Origin: Ralstonia sp. RRA
GTDB lineage: Bacteria; Pseudomonadota; Gammaproteobacteria; Burkholderiales; Burkholderiaceae
Direction of reading: 5' to 3'
Length of the DNA: 64,000 nucleotides
NCBI RefSeq assembly: GCF_037023145.1
Contig: NZ_CP146094.1
Span: 277,810 to 341,809, forward strand
Part shown: positions 27,612-35,789 of the stretch, in pieces
Numbering within the stretch: the first letter of the stretch is position 1
Layout of the letters: each line of letters starts with the position of its first letter
Translations under genes and position numbers: made by a program
Notes under the pieces: generated by a model
Told to the model about the DNA's origin: nothing
The model's database searches: none
What the model saw: the letters and a program-made list of their open reading frames with translations, nothing else

Positions 27612-28505
27612 ATGGAACTTCGTCATTTGCGCTGCTTCGTGGCTCTCGCCGAAGAGCTGCATTTCACCCGTGCTGCGGAGCGCTTGCACATCGAGCAGCC
27701 GCCGCTGTCCCGCACGATCAAGGAATTGGAAGACGAACTGGGGGTGCTGCTCTTTGACCGCGATCGGCGGGGAACGCGGTTGACGCCAGCGGGTACCACC
27801 TTCCTTCAGGACATTCGCCGGCTGTTCACCAACCTGGAGCAGGCACGAGAAAACGTCAGGGCGATCGCCGCAGGCCTAAGAGGCAGCGTGCGCATCGCCA
27901 TCTCCGATGGCGCCATCGACCCGCGGCTGTCTGCACTTCTTGCCCTGTGCCGCCAGGAGGAGCCGGAGATCGAAATACGGCTCTCCGAGGTCACCCTGGC
28001 GGAACAGTTGCGGGGGCTGCGATCCGGCGACTTCGCGATCGGTTTCGCACACACTGCGGACGTCGGCGACGGACTGGTGACGGAGCCCATCTGGCAGGAC
28101 CCGCTGGTGGTGACCTTGCCGATCCGGCACCCGTTGCTGGCCCACAAGGAAGTGTCGCTACGTGAACTCGTGAGTTACCCGCTGGTGATGTGCGATCCGC
28201 AGCTTTGCGAGGGCTACTGCCGCGAATTGACCCGGCTGCTACATCCCCTGGAGCGCGAGTCCACCATCGTTGAGCATGTCTCGTCGCTGGACATGATGCT
28301 CACGTTGGTCGGAGCTGGTTACGGCATCGGCTTCGCAACGGCGACCCGAATCGCGGTATGCCAACGTCCCGACGTGGTGATCCGGCCGTTGGCGCTCGAT
28401 TCGGCCGTCATCATCACCTACCTGCTTCGGCCCGAAGGCGGTAGCGGACTATCCGTTCCCGTAGAGCGCTTCATCGAGCGTTTGCGTTCGCCAAAGAGCG
28501 ATTAG
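27612..28505 (+). CDS. LysR-family transcriptional regulator
   Basis: 297 residues from ATG 27612. N-terminal winged helix-turn-helix (MELRHLRCFVALAEELHFTR, LHIEQPPLSRTIKELEDELG) and a full periplasmic-binding-protein-like effector domain (SVRIAISDGAIDPRLSALLA to the end). The target is unknown and no divergent enzyme gene is adjacent. Part of its effector domain resembles the HTH-less protein at 28936 (SSGYGIGVCAQSRI versus GAGYGIGFATATRI). Confidence 0.9.
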   Translation: MELRHLRCFVALAEELHFTRAAERLHIEQPPLSRTIKELEDELGVLLFDRDRRGTRLTPAGTTFLQDIRRLFTNLEQARENVRAIAAGLRGSVRIAISDGAIDPRLSALLALCRQEEPEIEIRLSEVTLAEQLRGLRSGDFAIGFAHTADVGDGLVTEPIWQDPLVVTLPIRHPLLAHKEVSLRELVSYPLVMCDPQLCEGYCRELTRLLHPLERESTIVEHVSSLDMMLTLVGAGYGIGFATATRIAVCQRPDVVIRPLALDSAVIITYLLRPEGGSGLSVPVERFIERLRSPKSD

Positions 28506-28531
28506 CTACGGCGCCTGCGCCACACCCGGCG

Positions 28532-28840
28532 TCACGCATCGCCCTGAAGGTAGAGGTTGCGCTCCGTGGCCGTCATCAGTTCGGCCGAGCTGATCTTGAG
28601 AGCCAGGGAAATTTTTAGAATGAGAGCGAGTGTCGGCATGTGCTCGCCGCGCTCAATCTTGCCCATGTGCGAACGCGCGATCCCCGCCAAGCCCGCGAAC
28701 TCATCCTGAGCAATCCCCTGATCCAGGCGAGCGGCTCGCACCGCTTGCCCGAACGCCAACGCCGGTGCGGACTCATAGGTGGTTACTCCGGCGGGCCGTC
28801 CAGGCCGAATAGTGCGCTTCTGCATTCGCAGAAGCGTCAT
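28532..28840 (-). CDS. XRE-family helix-turn-helix regulator
   Basis: 102 residues. The HTH spans about 30-85 (FGQAVRAARLDQGIAQDEFA, GLAGIARSHMGKIERGEHMP). The start is ATG 28840 or ATG 28825. A hairpin (28814-28837) covers the first codons. It is divergent from the LysR effector-domain gene with a strong palindrome between them, so it probably represses one or both. Such small XRE regulators are common next to ICE integrases. Confidence 0.85.
   Translation of the reverse strand: MTLLRMQKRTIRPGRPAGVTTYESAPALAFGQAVRAARLDQGIAQDEFAGLAGIARSHMGKIERGEHMPTLALILKISLALKISSAELMTATERNLYLQGDA
28814..28837 (-). promoter_or_regulatory. Hairpin within the first codons of the XRE gene
   Basis: Arms GCGCTTCTGC and GCAGAAGCGT (9 of 10 paired) with loop ATTC, lying directly after ATG 28840 on the minus strand and spanning the alternative ATG 28825. 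It could mask ribosome access or select between the two starts. Confidence 0.45.
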
Positions 28841-28850
28841 GGAATCACTG

Positions 28851-28871
28851 ATCTTTAACCACGTTAAAGAT
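28851..28871. promoter_or_regulatory. Palindromic operator between XRE and LysR-effector genes
   Basis: Perfect 9-bp arms ATCTTTAAC and GTTAAAGAT around CAC. A third half-site, TCTCTTTA, follows at 28872-28880. The site is in the 95-base divergent intergenic region. The XRE protein is the probable ligand. Confidence 0.7.
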
Positions 28872-28935
28872 ATCTCTTTAGTATGATGTCGGTAGATCTT
28901 TTCGATCCCCTCCCGCCGCCTCTTTGGGGGTATCC

Positions 28936-29577
28936 ATGCATGACGTCATCAGTCCGCCCCCGAATTTCACACTCGCCATAGCGCCAGGTGTACCGTCTTC
29001 ACGGCTGTCGGCGCTGCTTGCACTGCAGCGAGCGCAGGAGCCGGGCGTCGCGATGGCCGTGCGTGAAGTTTCGGATCAAGAGTTGATGACGGGCCTGCAG
29101 GAGGGCCGCTACGACGCGGGACTATCTCTTAGCGGTGCGGGGGATCACCTGACGAGTAGCCGGAGGCTATGGTGCGAAAGCATGGCCGTTGCGATACCAC
29201 CGCGGTCCCGCTTAGTTAACCAGGCGAAGCTCACCATCTCAGATCTTCAGGATTATCCAATCTATCGCTGGCGGGTGGAGGCTTGCCCCTTGCTGGACGA
29301 GAGGTTGGCCTCCCTCATGCCAGTGGACCAAGAGAACATCCTGTCTGCAACTTCATTCGAGATGATGGCGCTGTGGGTCTCATCCGGCTACGGCATCGGC
29401 GTATGCGCGCAATCGCGCATCGAGCGTGCCCATCAATGGGGGATCGGCATGCGACCGCTCGCCGATGGCCCCTACAATATCGTGACGTACCTCCAACGGC
29501 CCCACGCGCAAGCCGATTCTGCTGCCAAGCGGTTCGAGCGTAGAGCGCTACAGATTGCTGGGGAAGGTGCAAGGTGA
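28936..29577 (+). CDS. LysR-type effector-binding domain protein lacking an HTH
   Basis: 213 residues from ATG 28936, downstream of a G-rich ribosome site. The whole protein corresponds to the effector domain of a LysR regulator (LAIAPGVPSSRLSALLALQR, FEMMALWVSSGYGIGVCAQS). No DNA-binding domain is encoded upstream; instead the divergent promoter region starts there. It may act as a ligand-sensing partner or be a truncated LysR that became fixed. Its link with the divergent XRE regulator may be functional: a separate DNA-binding and sensing pair. Confidence 0.72.
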   Translation: MHDVISPPPNFTLAIAPGVPSSRLSALLALQRAQEPGVAMAVREVSDQELMTGLQEGRYDAGLSLSGAGDHLTSSRRLWCESMAVAIPPRSRLVNQAKLTISDLQDYPIYRWRVEACPLLDERLASLMPVDQENILSATSFEMMALWVSSGYGIGVCAQSRIERAHQWGIGMRPLADGPYNIVTYLQRPHAQADSAAKRFERRALQIAGEGAR

Positions 29578-29625
29578 TGGGCCTACGGCCGGAAGCGTCA
29601 TCCCGGCCATAGGCTGACCCGTGGA

Positions 29626-31569
29626 TTAGGTTCCCTCGATCACCACAGCGCTGTCCACTAGCCTACGAACGCTCTGCCGCACATCTTCCGGGACGGGCTG
29701 CGGGGCGACGGCCTTGGGCACATCCTCGTGATGCTGGTAGTCGCCCATGATGACCCGTACGATCGCCGGCACGTTGGTCGGCGTGACCGCATCGATGGCG
29801 GCGCGATCGCCCAGGTCAGGGTGCGGCTGGGTCAGCATGCGGTAAAGTCCCCAAGAATCCGCGTGCGGGCACTGGTTCATGAGCACCTGGGCCAGCCTGT
29901 GTTTGAGCGGCACCAGTTGCCAGTCCGGAACACGCTGTCCCCGATTGCCAAGGCTGATAGCCAGCAACTTTCCGGCTTTCAGTTCGCGGTTGATCTGGTC
30001 CTTGGACTTCCCGGCCAGCTTGCCGAACAACGGGACCGGCAGGCTGTTCGGCGACTCATAGATAGCCAGCATTTCCTCGCGCTCGCGCTGGATCGCGGAC
30101 ACTTCCGGCTCTGGGACATGCACCGGAGGCGGCGGCAGATGCGACAGTCTCCGGAACGTGATTCCGCCGCTGCTCGAAGTGACGACAATGGGCGTTGCGA
30201 CAAGGGACTGCACGCCGGGCACAGGGGGCTCGGCCACGATGGGGGCCGCACCCACCGCCTCTTCCACTTCTGCCATCGCAGGCACCCCATCGATGCGGAT
30301 GGTCAGGTGTGCGCTCGCAGCTTCTACCTCGCCCTGTTCGAGCAGGTCGAGGCGATCGGCCCAGTCCTGCATCATCCGGCGCCTCGGCTCCACGTATTTG
30401 GCGTGGTTGTAGGCCGAGCTGACCTTGTTGGGGTCGGAGTGCGATAGCTGTGCATCCACCCAAATTTTCGGATAGCCGATTTCGTTGAGCGCCGTCGAGA
30501 TGGTGCCGCGGATGCCGTGCCCGGTCAGGCGCCCCTCGTAACCCATGAGCTGCAAGGCCTTGTTCAGCGTATTTTCGCTGATGCGCTTCTTGAGTTCGCT
30601 GGTATGAGCCAACAAGTACTTCTGCGCCGGCCGCATCGCGCTCAGAAGATAGCGCACGATCTCGATGGCCTGCAGAGAGAGGGGCACGATGTAGGGCGGC
30701 ACGTCCTGCGGCCGCTTACCGGCCTTGCGCATTTCGTCCTGGAGCTGCTTGACGAATTGTGGCGGGATGATCCACAAGCCGCGGTCGAGGTCGAACTGCT
30801 CAGGCTCGGCCAGCCGCAATTCGCCCGTCCGCACCCCAGTTAACAACAGCAGCCGCACACCAAGCTGGGTCTGCCAGCCGCGGGGGGTGTAGAGCCGAAG
30901 CTTCTGAAGGAACTCGGGCATCTCGGGCAGGTGCAGATAGGGATTGTGGGTCACCGGGGGCTTGGGTTCGGCCACCACATCCAGGTCAGCAGCAGGGTTG
31001 ACCTCCAAGCCCTCGGCAACGACCAAGGCATAGCGGAACATCTGGTTGAACCAGGTGCGAACCTTCTCGGCGGTGGTGAACGCTTTGCGCTTCTCGATCG
31101 CCGCCAGAACTCCCAGGAGCTGAGGGCGGCGAATGTCGTAGATCGACATCTTCCCTAAGGCGGGCAGCACGTCCTTGTTGAAGATGCGCAGAATCTGCGA
31201 CAGGGTGCTCTGGCGGCCTTCCTTGAGTTCCTTGCGGCGATGCTCGACCCAGGCATCAAAAACGTTCCTAAAGGTGTATTCACCCGCCAATTTGGCCGCG
31301 TGCCGGCGCTGGTCACGCTCGATTTGCGGATCAACCCCCCTGGCAAGCAGGGCTTGGGCCTTATCCCGCTCGGCGCGGGCCTCGCGCAAGCTGAGGGCAG
31401 GATATCCGCCCAGGGACATACGTTTTTGCTTGCCCAGCCAGTAGTAGCGAAACATCCACGACTTACCGCCTGCAGCAGAGACCATCAGGCCCAGGCAGTC
31501 ATTATCGGAGAGGGTGTAGCGTTTTCCGGTGGTTCTTGCCTGCCGGACGGTCAGATCAGAGAGTGCCAT
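29626..31569 (-). CDS. int: ICE integrase, tyrosine recombinase of the PAGI-2/ICEclc (IntB13) type
   Basis: 647 residues from ATG 31569; the longer frame from 31611 is less likely because relatives start at MALSDLTVRQA. N-terminal DUF4102 arm-binding domain (CLGLMVSAAGGKSWMFRYYW), core-binding domain, catalytic domain with Arg in LTGVRTGELRLAE, H-x-x-R in LTGHGIRGTIST, His/Asn region (AQLSHSDPNK) and Tyr in VSSAYNHAKY. A roughly 240-residue C-terminal extension beyond the catalytic domain is typical of this ICE family. It should integrate and excise the island, normally at a tRNA-Gly 3' end. No tRNA is seen here. Confidence 0.92.
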   Translation of the reverse strand: MALSDLTVRQARTTGKRYTLSDNDCLGLMVSAAGGKSWMFRYYWLGKQKRMSLGGYPALSLREARAERDKAQALLARGVDPQIERDQRRHAAKLAGEYTFRNVFDAWVEHRRKELKEGRQSTLSQILRIFNKDVLPALGKMSIYDIRRPQLLGVLAAIEKRKAFTTAEKVRTWFNQMFRYALVVAEGLEVNPAADLDVVAEPKPPVTHNPYLHLPEMPEFLQKLRLYTPRGWQTQLGVRLLLLTGVRTGELRLAEPEQFDLDRGLWIIPPQFVKQLQDEMRKAGKRPQDVPPYIVPLSLQAIEIVRYLLSAMRPAQKYLLAHTSELKKRISENTLNKALQLMGYEGRLTGHGIRGTISTALNEIGYPKIWVDAQLSHSDPNKVSSAYNHAKYVEPRRRMMQDWADRLDLLEQGEVEAASAHLTIRIDGVPAMAEVEEAVGAAPIVAEPPVPGVQSLVATPIVVTSSSGGITFRRLSHLPPPPVHVPEPEVSAIQREREEMLAIYESPNSLPVPLFGKLAGKSKDQINRELKAGKLLAISLGNRGQRVPDWQLVPLKHRLAQVLMNQCPHADSWGLYRMLTQPHPDLGDRAAIDAVTPTNVPAIVRVIMGDYQHHEDVPKAVAPQPVPEDVRQSVRRLVDSAVVIEGT

Positions 31570-31633
31570 TTCGAGGCTCCTAAGTAATGACTTAGGCCCT
31601 ATGCTCGTCATGGTTCCCGCTCAGCCCCAGCAA

Positions 31634-32095
31634 CTATCCGGTAGCCGTCCCACCCGTATTCTTGTGCCTCAATTGGTCACTCAAAAACGGTAGCTGTGGG
31701 TGGATTTCCGTGGCGCTCGCTGGAATGGAAAAAGGGGCCGAAGCCCCTTTTTTCAATGACTTACAGACGTCAGTAGAAGTCTGCAGATCATAATTTGGAG
31801 CGGGAGGAAGAACATGCACGAGCCCGATTGCGGCGGGCAGCATGCCAAGATCAGGCGCATGGCCGTTGGCATCCGCCCAATGGCGGCCATCGTGCCGATG
31901 GTCCGCGCAGAGCGCAGGCTGCGCATCGTCCATGTCCTGGCAGTTCACGACGGAAACAGCCATCGCCGAGGCGTCCACTATGGCCCCTGCCTCGGGCGGG
32001 CAAACGTATCCCGCAATCGCCACGCGCGTGAACAACACCGTCGCGAGCAACGCGAGCGCAAGCAACTGCGCGAGGGGGGAATGGCGATGCTTCAT
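31634..32095 (-). CDS. Small secreted copper-locus protein, C terminus altered
   Basis: 153 residues from ATG 32095. Signal peptide (LLALALLATVLFTRVAIAG) followed by YVCPPEA, a Cys at CQDMDD, LCADHRHDGRHWADANGH and a Pro-rich end. It is paralogous to the protein at 42411 up to about residue 105. From there the frame runs through a terminator (KKGASAPFSIPA...), and the paralogue ends only a few residues later, so this tail looks acquired from the mobile-element end. The gene is last in the MerR-ATPase operon. Probable role: periplasmic copper handling. The family is unnamed to me. Confidence 0.7.
   Translation of the reverse strand: MKHRHSPLAQLLALALLATVLFTRVAIAGYVCPPEAGAIVDASAMAVSVVNCQDMDDAQPALCADHRHDGRHWADANGHAPDLGMLPAAIGLVHVLPPAPNYDLQTSTDVCKSLKKGASAPFSIPASATEIHPQLPFLSDQLRHKNTGGTATG
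31729..31753. terminator. Bidirectional rho-independent terminator
   Basis: A perfect 10-bp stem AAAAAGGGGC/GCCCCTTTTT with loop CGAA, with T runs in both readings. It lies between the integrase start and the copper-locus gene. On the minus strand it lies inside the extended frame of the small secreted protein, which suggests that the 3' part of that frame is not native coding sequence. Confidence 0.85.
31796..31807 (-). other. Candidate ICE attachment core
   Basis: Minus-strand CCTCCCGCTCCA resembles the 3' end of tRNA-Gly genes, the usual target of IntB13-type integrases. It lies 227 bases upstream of the integrase start, a plausible distance. Homology between the small copper protein and its paralogue at 42411 ends close to this point. 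The core is inside a protein gene, not a tRNA. Confidence 0.4.
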
Positions 32096-32193
32096 GTATC
32101 CCTGCAAACAGGTGCGTTCAGTCTAGGCCTGCCAAAACTTGACCACAAGACGGGCGCGAATGGAGGCCGGTAGGCGGTGGACATGATGTTCAT
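32092..32193 (-). CDS. Short ORF overlapping the small secreted protein gene
   Basis: 33 codons (from ATG 32193; ATG 32184 is also possible) whose stop overlaps the next start in an ATGA. The peptide is basic and ends NAPVCRDT. It starts 14 bases after the ATPase stop. The same arrangement, a short ORF overlapping a homologous secreted-protein gene, is seen at 42301. It may be a translational coupler or leader; function unproven. Confidence 0.4.
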   Translation of the reverse strand: MNIMSTAYRPPFAPVLWSSFGRPRLNAPVCRDT

Positions 32194-32207
32194 CCAAAAT
32201 GCTGCGC

Positions 32208-34616
32208 CTAAGGCACTTGTGTCCTCAATCGAAGCGCATTGGAGATCACCGACACCGAGCTCAAGCTCATGGCCAAGGCCGCAATCATCGGTGACAGCAG
32301 CCACCCCGTGAACGGGTACAGCGCCCCTGCGGCCAGTGGGATGCCCAGCGCGTTGTAGACGAACGCAAATCCCAGGTTCTGTTTCATATTGGCAATCGTG
32401 GCTTGCGACAGTTCCCGCGCGCGTGCAAGGCCGCGCAGGTCGCCCTTGACCAGCGTGACCTGGGCGCTGTGCATCGCCACATCGGTTCCAGTCCCCATGG
32501 CGATGCCGACGTCGGCTTTGGCCAGTGCCGGTGCATCGTTGATGCCGTCGCCAGCCATGGCCACTACGTGGCCCTCGCTCTGGAGTTTTGCGACCAGTGC
32601 CAGCTTGTCAGCCGGTTTGACCTCGCCGTGAACCTCGTTAATGCCAAGAGGGCCGGCCACGGCTCGCGCTGTCGCGATGCTGTCGCCACTTGCCATCACC
32701 ACGCGAATCCCGGCCGCTTTGAGCGCCGCAAGCGCTTCGGGAGTGCTGGCCTTGACCGGGTCCGAGACCGTCAGCAGCCCCGCCAATTTCCGGTCAACGG
32801 CCAGGTACATGACACTGGCGCCGTACTGACCAAGCACATTTGCCCGCAACGCATGTGATTCAATGGCGACTTGCTCCCGACGCATCAGGGAGGCATTGCC
32901 GAGTATCAGTTGGTGACCGTCAACCCGGCCCCGCACGCCCATACCCGCGTCCGATGCGAAATGTTCGGCCTTGCCTAACGTCAGGCCACGCTCACGCGCC
33001 GCCGCAACAATGGTGGCTGCCAGCGGGTGTTCGCTGCCCTGATCGAGACTCGCCGCCAGACGAAGCACCGTGGTCTCATCGAGCGAATCGACGGCCAATG
33101 CCCGCTCGAAGACCGGACGGCCCTCGGTCAACGTGCCGGTCTTGTCGACGATGAGAGTGTCAACCTTGCGGAAATGCTCGATGGCCGCCGCATCCCGGAA
33201 CAGGATGCCCTGGGTCGCGGCCTTGCCGCTCGCCACCATGATCGACATTGGCGTAGCCAGCCCCAGCGCGCATGGACAGGCGATGATCAACACGGCCACG
33301 GCATTGACCAGTCCAAAGACCCAGCTCGGCTCGGGGCCGAAAAATCCCCAGCCGAAGAAGGCAAGCACGGCAATCGCTACCACCACCAGTACGAATACCC
33401 CCGCCACCTGGTCCGCCATGCGCTGCATGGGCGCCTTCGAGCGCTGGGCCTGGGCCACCATCTGCACGATCTGCGACAGCACTGTCTGTGCGCCGACCTT
33501 TTCCGAACGCATGACCAGGCTGCCCGACGTATTGAGTGTGGCGCCGATCACATGGTCGCCAGCATGCTTGGAAACAGGCAACGGCTCGCCGGTGATCATC
33601 GATTCGTCGATGGCGCTTGCTCCTTCGGTCACGATGCCATCGGTTGGCACCTTTTCGCCGGGGCGAATCCGCAGCAGGTCGCCGACATGTACGTGCGTGA
33701 GCGGGATATCCTCTTCGCTGCCGTCAGGATTGAGGCGGCGCGCCGTTTTTGGCGCCAGACCGAGCAGCGACTTGATGGCGGCCGAAGTCTGCGAACGTGC
33801 CTTCAATTCGAAGATCTGGCCCAGCAGCGTCAGTGAAATGATGACGGCGGCGGCTTCGAAGTAGACCGCAATGCGGCCATGCACAACAAAGCTGCGGGGA
33901 AACAGCTCGGGCGCAACAGTGGCCGCAACGCTGTATATGAAGGCCGCACCGGTGCCCAGCCCGATCAGAGTCCACATGTTCGGGCTGCGGTTGCGGAACG
34001 ATTGCAGGCACCGGGCATAGATGGGGAAGCCGGCCCACAAGACTACGGGCGCGGACAAGGCAAACTCCACCCAGCCTTGCGCCGCCGGGGCCACGCCAGC
34101 GACACGCCCCCCCAGCATTACCAGCGCTACGACAGCGATCGTCAGCGGCAAGCTCCACCAGAAGCGCCGGCGGAACGCCGCGAGTTCGGGATTCTCATCC
34201 GCTTCAAGACTCGGCATCGCCGGCTCAAGCGCCATGCCGCACTTCGGGCAACTCCCGGGATGATCCTGGCGGATCTCGGGGTGCATGGGGCAGGTGTAAA
34301 CGGTGTCCGGCGCCGCGTTGGCATCGTCCACAGCGGAGGCGACATGTGGATGCGTGTACCGCGTGGGGTCCGCCTCGAACTTCCGCTGACATGCTGCACC
34401 ACAGAAGCTGTATCGGGTCCCCGCGTAGCTTGACTGGTACGGCGTATTGGGCTTGACCGTCATACCGCACACCGGGTCCCGTTCCTCCGTGGCGGTCACG
34501 AGCGTCAGTCGCGTCGCCGTGGCATGCGGGTGGCCTCCAGCTTGTGCACGTTCCGGCTCGCCGTCGTGCCCGGGCGCGGCGGATGACATATGCGGATGCG
34601 GTTGTTGGTTGCTCAT
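32208..34616 (-). CDS. Cu/Ag-exporting P1B ATPase with YHS and heavy-metal-binding domains
   Basis: 802 residues. A His-rich N terminus, a YHS-type domain ([20 protein letters not shown]) and a CPMHPEI...SCPKCGMAL metal-binding domain precede the membrane core. There are no classical HMA domains, as in SilP/CupA-like pumps. Transport site [15 protein letters not shown], phosphorylation site [19 protein letters not shown] and SEHPLAATI are present. It exports cytosolic Cu+ or Ag+. It lies 12 bases downstream of its MerR regulator, so both are expressed from the promoter at 35155-35185. Confidence 0.93.
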   Translation of the reverse strand: MSNQQPHPHMSSAAPGHDGEPERAQAGGHPHATATRLTLVTATEERDPVCGMTVKPNTPYQSSYAGTRYSFCGAACQRKFEADPTRYTHPHVASAVDDANAAPDTVYTCPMHPEIRQDHPGSCPKCGMALEPAMPSLEADENPELAAFRRRFWWSLPLTIAVVALVMLGGRVAGVAPAAQGWVEFALSAPVVLWAGFPIYARCLQSFRNRSPNMWTLIGLGTGAAFIYSVAATVAPELFPRSFVVHGRIAVYFEAAAVIISLTLLGQIFELKARSQTSAAIKSLLGLAPKTARRLNPDGSEEDIPLTHVHVGDLLRIRPGEKVPTDGIVTEGASAIDESMITGEPLPVSKHAGDHVIGATLNTSGSLVMRSEKVGAQTVLSQIVQMVAQAQRSKAPMQRMADQVAGVFVLVVVAIAVLAFFGWGFFGPEPSWVFGLVNAVAVLIIACPCALGLATPMSIMVASGKAATQGILFRDAAAIEHFRKVDTLIVDKTGTLTEGRPVFERALAVDSLDETTVLRLAASLDQGSEHPLAATIVAAARERGLTLGKAEHFASDAGMGVRGRVDGHQLILGNASLMRREQVAIESHALRANVLGQYGASVMYLAVDRKLAGLLTVSDPVKASTPEALAALKAAGIRVVMASGDSIATARAVAGPLGINEVHGEVKPADKLALVAKLQSEGHVVAMAGDGINDAPALAKADVGIAMGTGTDVAMHSAQVTLVKGDLRGLARARELSQATIANMKQNLGFAFVYNALGIPLAAGALYPFTGWLLSPMIAALAMSLSSVSVISNALRLRTQVP

Positions 34617-34628
34617 TTTCGCGCAGCC

Positions 34629-35057
34629 TCAATGCCTTGTGGCCTGCGGTGCGGGCAATTGCCGTGGGGCTGCGCTGCTGATCGCCTCCAAGATCGGGCA
34701 AGCAGGTCGATCGTCGCCATCACAATGCTGCGCCAGATACAGCAGGGTGTCCCGCATGCCGCTGACCGCGGCAATCCGGGCGTCCAGTTCCTGAATGCGC
34801 TGCAACGCGATGGCCTTCACCGCCACGCTCGCGCGCCGCTTGTTTTGCCACAACCCGAGCAGCTCTCGAATCTGCTCCATGGAGAAACCCAAGGCCCGCG
34901 CACGCCCGATGAAGCGCAGGGTGTGGATGTCGATTTCACGATACATCCGGTAGTTGCCCTCGCTCCGGGCAGCCGAAGCGACCAGGCCAATACTTTCGTA
35001 GTAGCGGATCATCTTGGCCGAGACGCCGGAGACGCTCGCGGCTTGTCCGATATTCAT
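34629..35057 (-). CDS. CueR-like MerR-family copper regulator
   Basis: 142 residues from ATG 35057. MerR HTH (MNIGQAASVSGVSAKMIRYY), dimerisation helix (IALQRIQELDARIAAVSGMR) and cysteine loop CDGDDRPACPIL, as in CueR. It shares the CueR layout but is clearly diverged from the copy at 23404, so the two come from separate acquisitions. It should activate its own operon under Cu+ or Ag+. Upstream codons in the same frame (to 35114) lack conservation with MerR starts. Confidence 0.92.
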   Translation of the reverse strand: MNIGQAASVSGVSAKMIRYYESIGLVASAARSEGNYRMYREIDIHTLRFIGRARALGFSMEQIRELLGLWQNKRRASVAVKAIALQRIQELDARIAAVSGMRDTLLYLAQHCDGDDRPACPILEAISSAAPRQLPAPQATRH

Positions 35058-35154
35058 GGCGTGCTCCTCGCTTCCTGTGCGCATGGCACCTTCGGTATCC
35101 GGTGTTCGTGGCATCTTTCACGGAACCGGCGCGTGCCCAAATCTTCACGATTTC

Positions 35155-35185
35155 ACGGTACACCCTTCCCAAGTGGGAAGGTCAA
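35155..35185 (-). promoter_or_regulatory. CueR-type promoter of the merR-ATPase operon
   Basis: On the minus strand, TTGACC (35180-35185), a 19-bp spacer with the dyad CCTTCCC-ACTT-GGGAAGG, and -10 TACCGT (35155-35160). The merR start is about 100 bases downstream. Confidence 0.8.
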
Positions 35186-35305
35186 GGACGTCGCAATCGT
35201 CCTTTTGCCCGACGCCCATGCGGGCGTCTGATCCTGTTTTCCGCGCAGTTGCATTGCGAGCAAAACACGGTATCCTTGCGAAAATCCTGCCACTGCAAAG
35301 AACCC

Positions 35306-35719
35306 TTGCGTCACACGCTGCGCCGGCATCCTTTCTTCGCTGGCATCCTCCTGCTGGTCTTCCTGTCAGTCCAACTGGCAGCGGCGGCGTACGCTTGTGC
35401 CGGCAGCCGATACCAAGTGGGCAGCGACAACATGAAGGCCGCCCCGACCGAATCCTGCGCCGACATGGCCAGCGGGACCGATCAGGGCAGCAGCCAGGAC
35501 ATGGACAACGGCGCGCTTTGCCAGGCTCACTGCCAGGCTGACTCCAAGAGCGCCGACCATGTCGCACCGCAACTGCCGGTATTCTTGCCGGTGCTGACGG
35601 GCGTCATCGAACCGGCCACCGTGGCTTTTGCCAATCTCCGCACCGTGCTGCGCGCTCAAGTGACAGCGCGCGCGCCACCGCCGCCACTGGCCATTCTTCA
35701 CTGCAGTTTCCAAACGTAG
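35306..35719 (+). CDS. Small secreted copper-locus protein (third paralogue)
   Basis: About 137 residues from TTG 35306. The open frame extends to 35102 across the divergent promoter, so an internal start is needed; the choice is by comparison with the paralogue at 42411. Signal peptide LLLVFLSVQLAAAAYACAG, then a Cys/Asp-rich region (ESCADMASG, ALCQAHCQADSK) and a hydrophobic stretch. It shares the signal-peptide/Y-x-C start of the proteins at 31634 and 42411 but is more diverged and His-poor. It lies directly upstream of cusCBAF. Probable periplasmic or membrane copper-binding role. Confidence 0.55.
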   Translation: MRHTLRRHPFFAGILLLVFLSVQLAAAAYACAGSRYQVGSDNMKAAPTESCADMASGTDQGSSQDMDNGALCQAHCQADSKSADHVAPQLPVFLPVLTGVIEPATVAFANLRTVLRAQVTARAPPPPLAILHCSFQT

Positions 35720-35789
35720 CCTTCAGATCGACGTCATCCGGTGCTGCCCTCTCTAGACTGGGGTAGCTGTCGTCGTTCATGGAGGCTTT

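Noticed and set aside
31612..31800. tRNA gene next to the integrase
   Set aside because: Looked for a tRNA-Gly cloverleaf or TTCGA/CCA end; only the short CCTCCCGCTCCA match is present.
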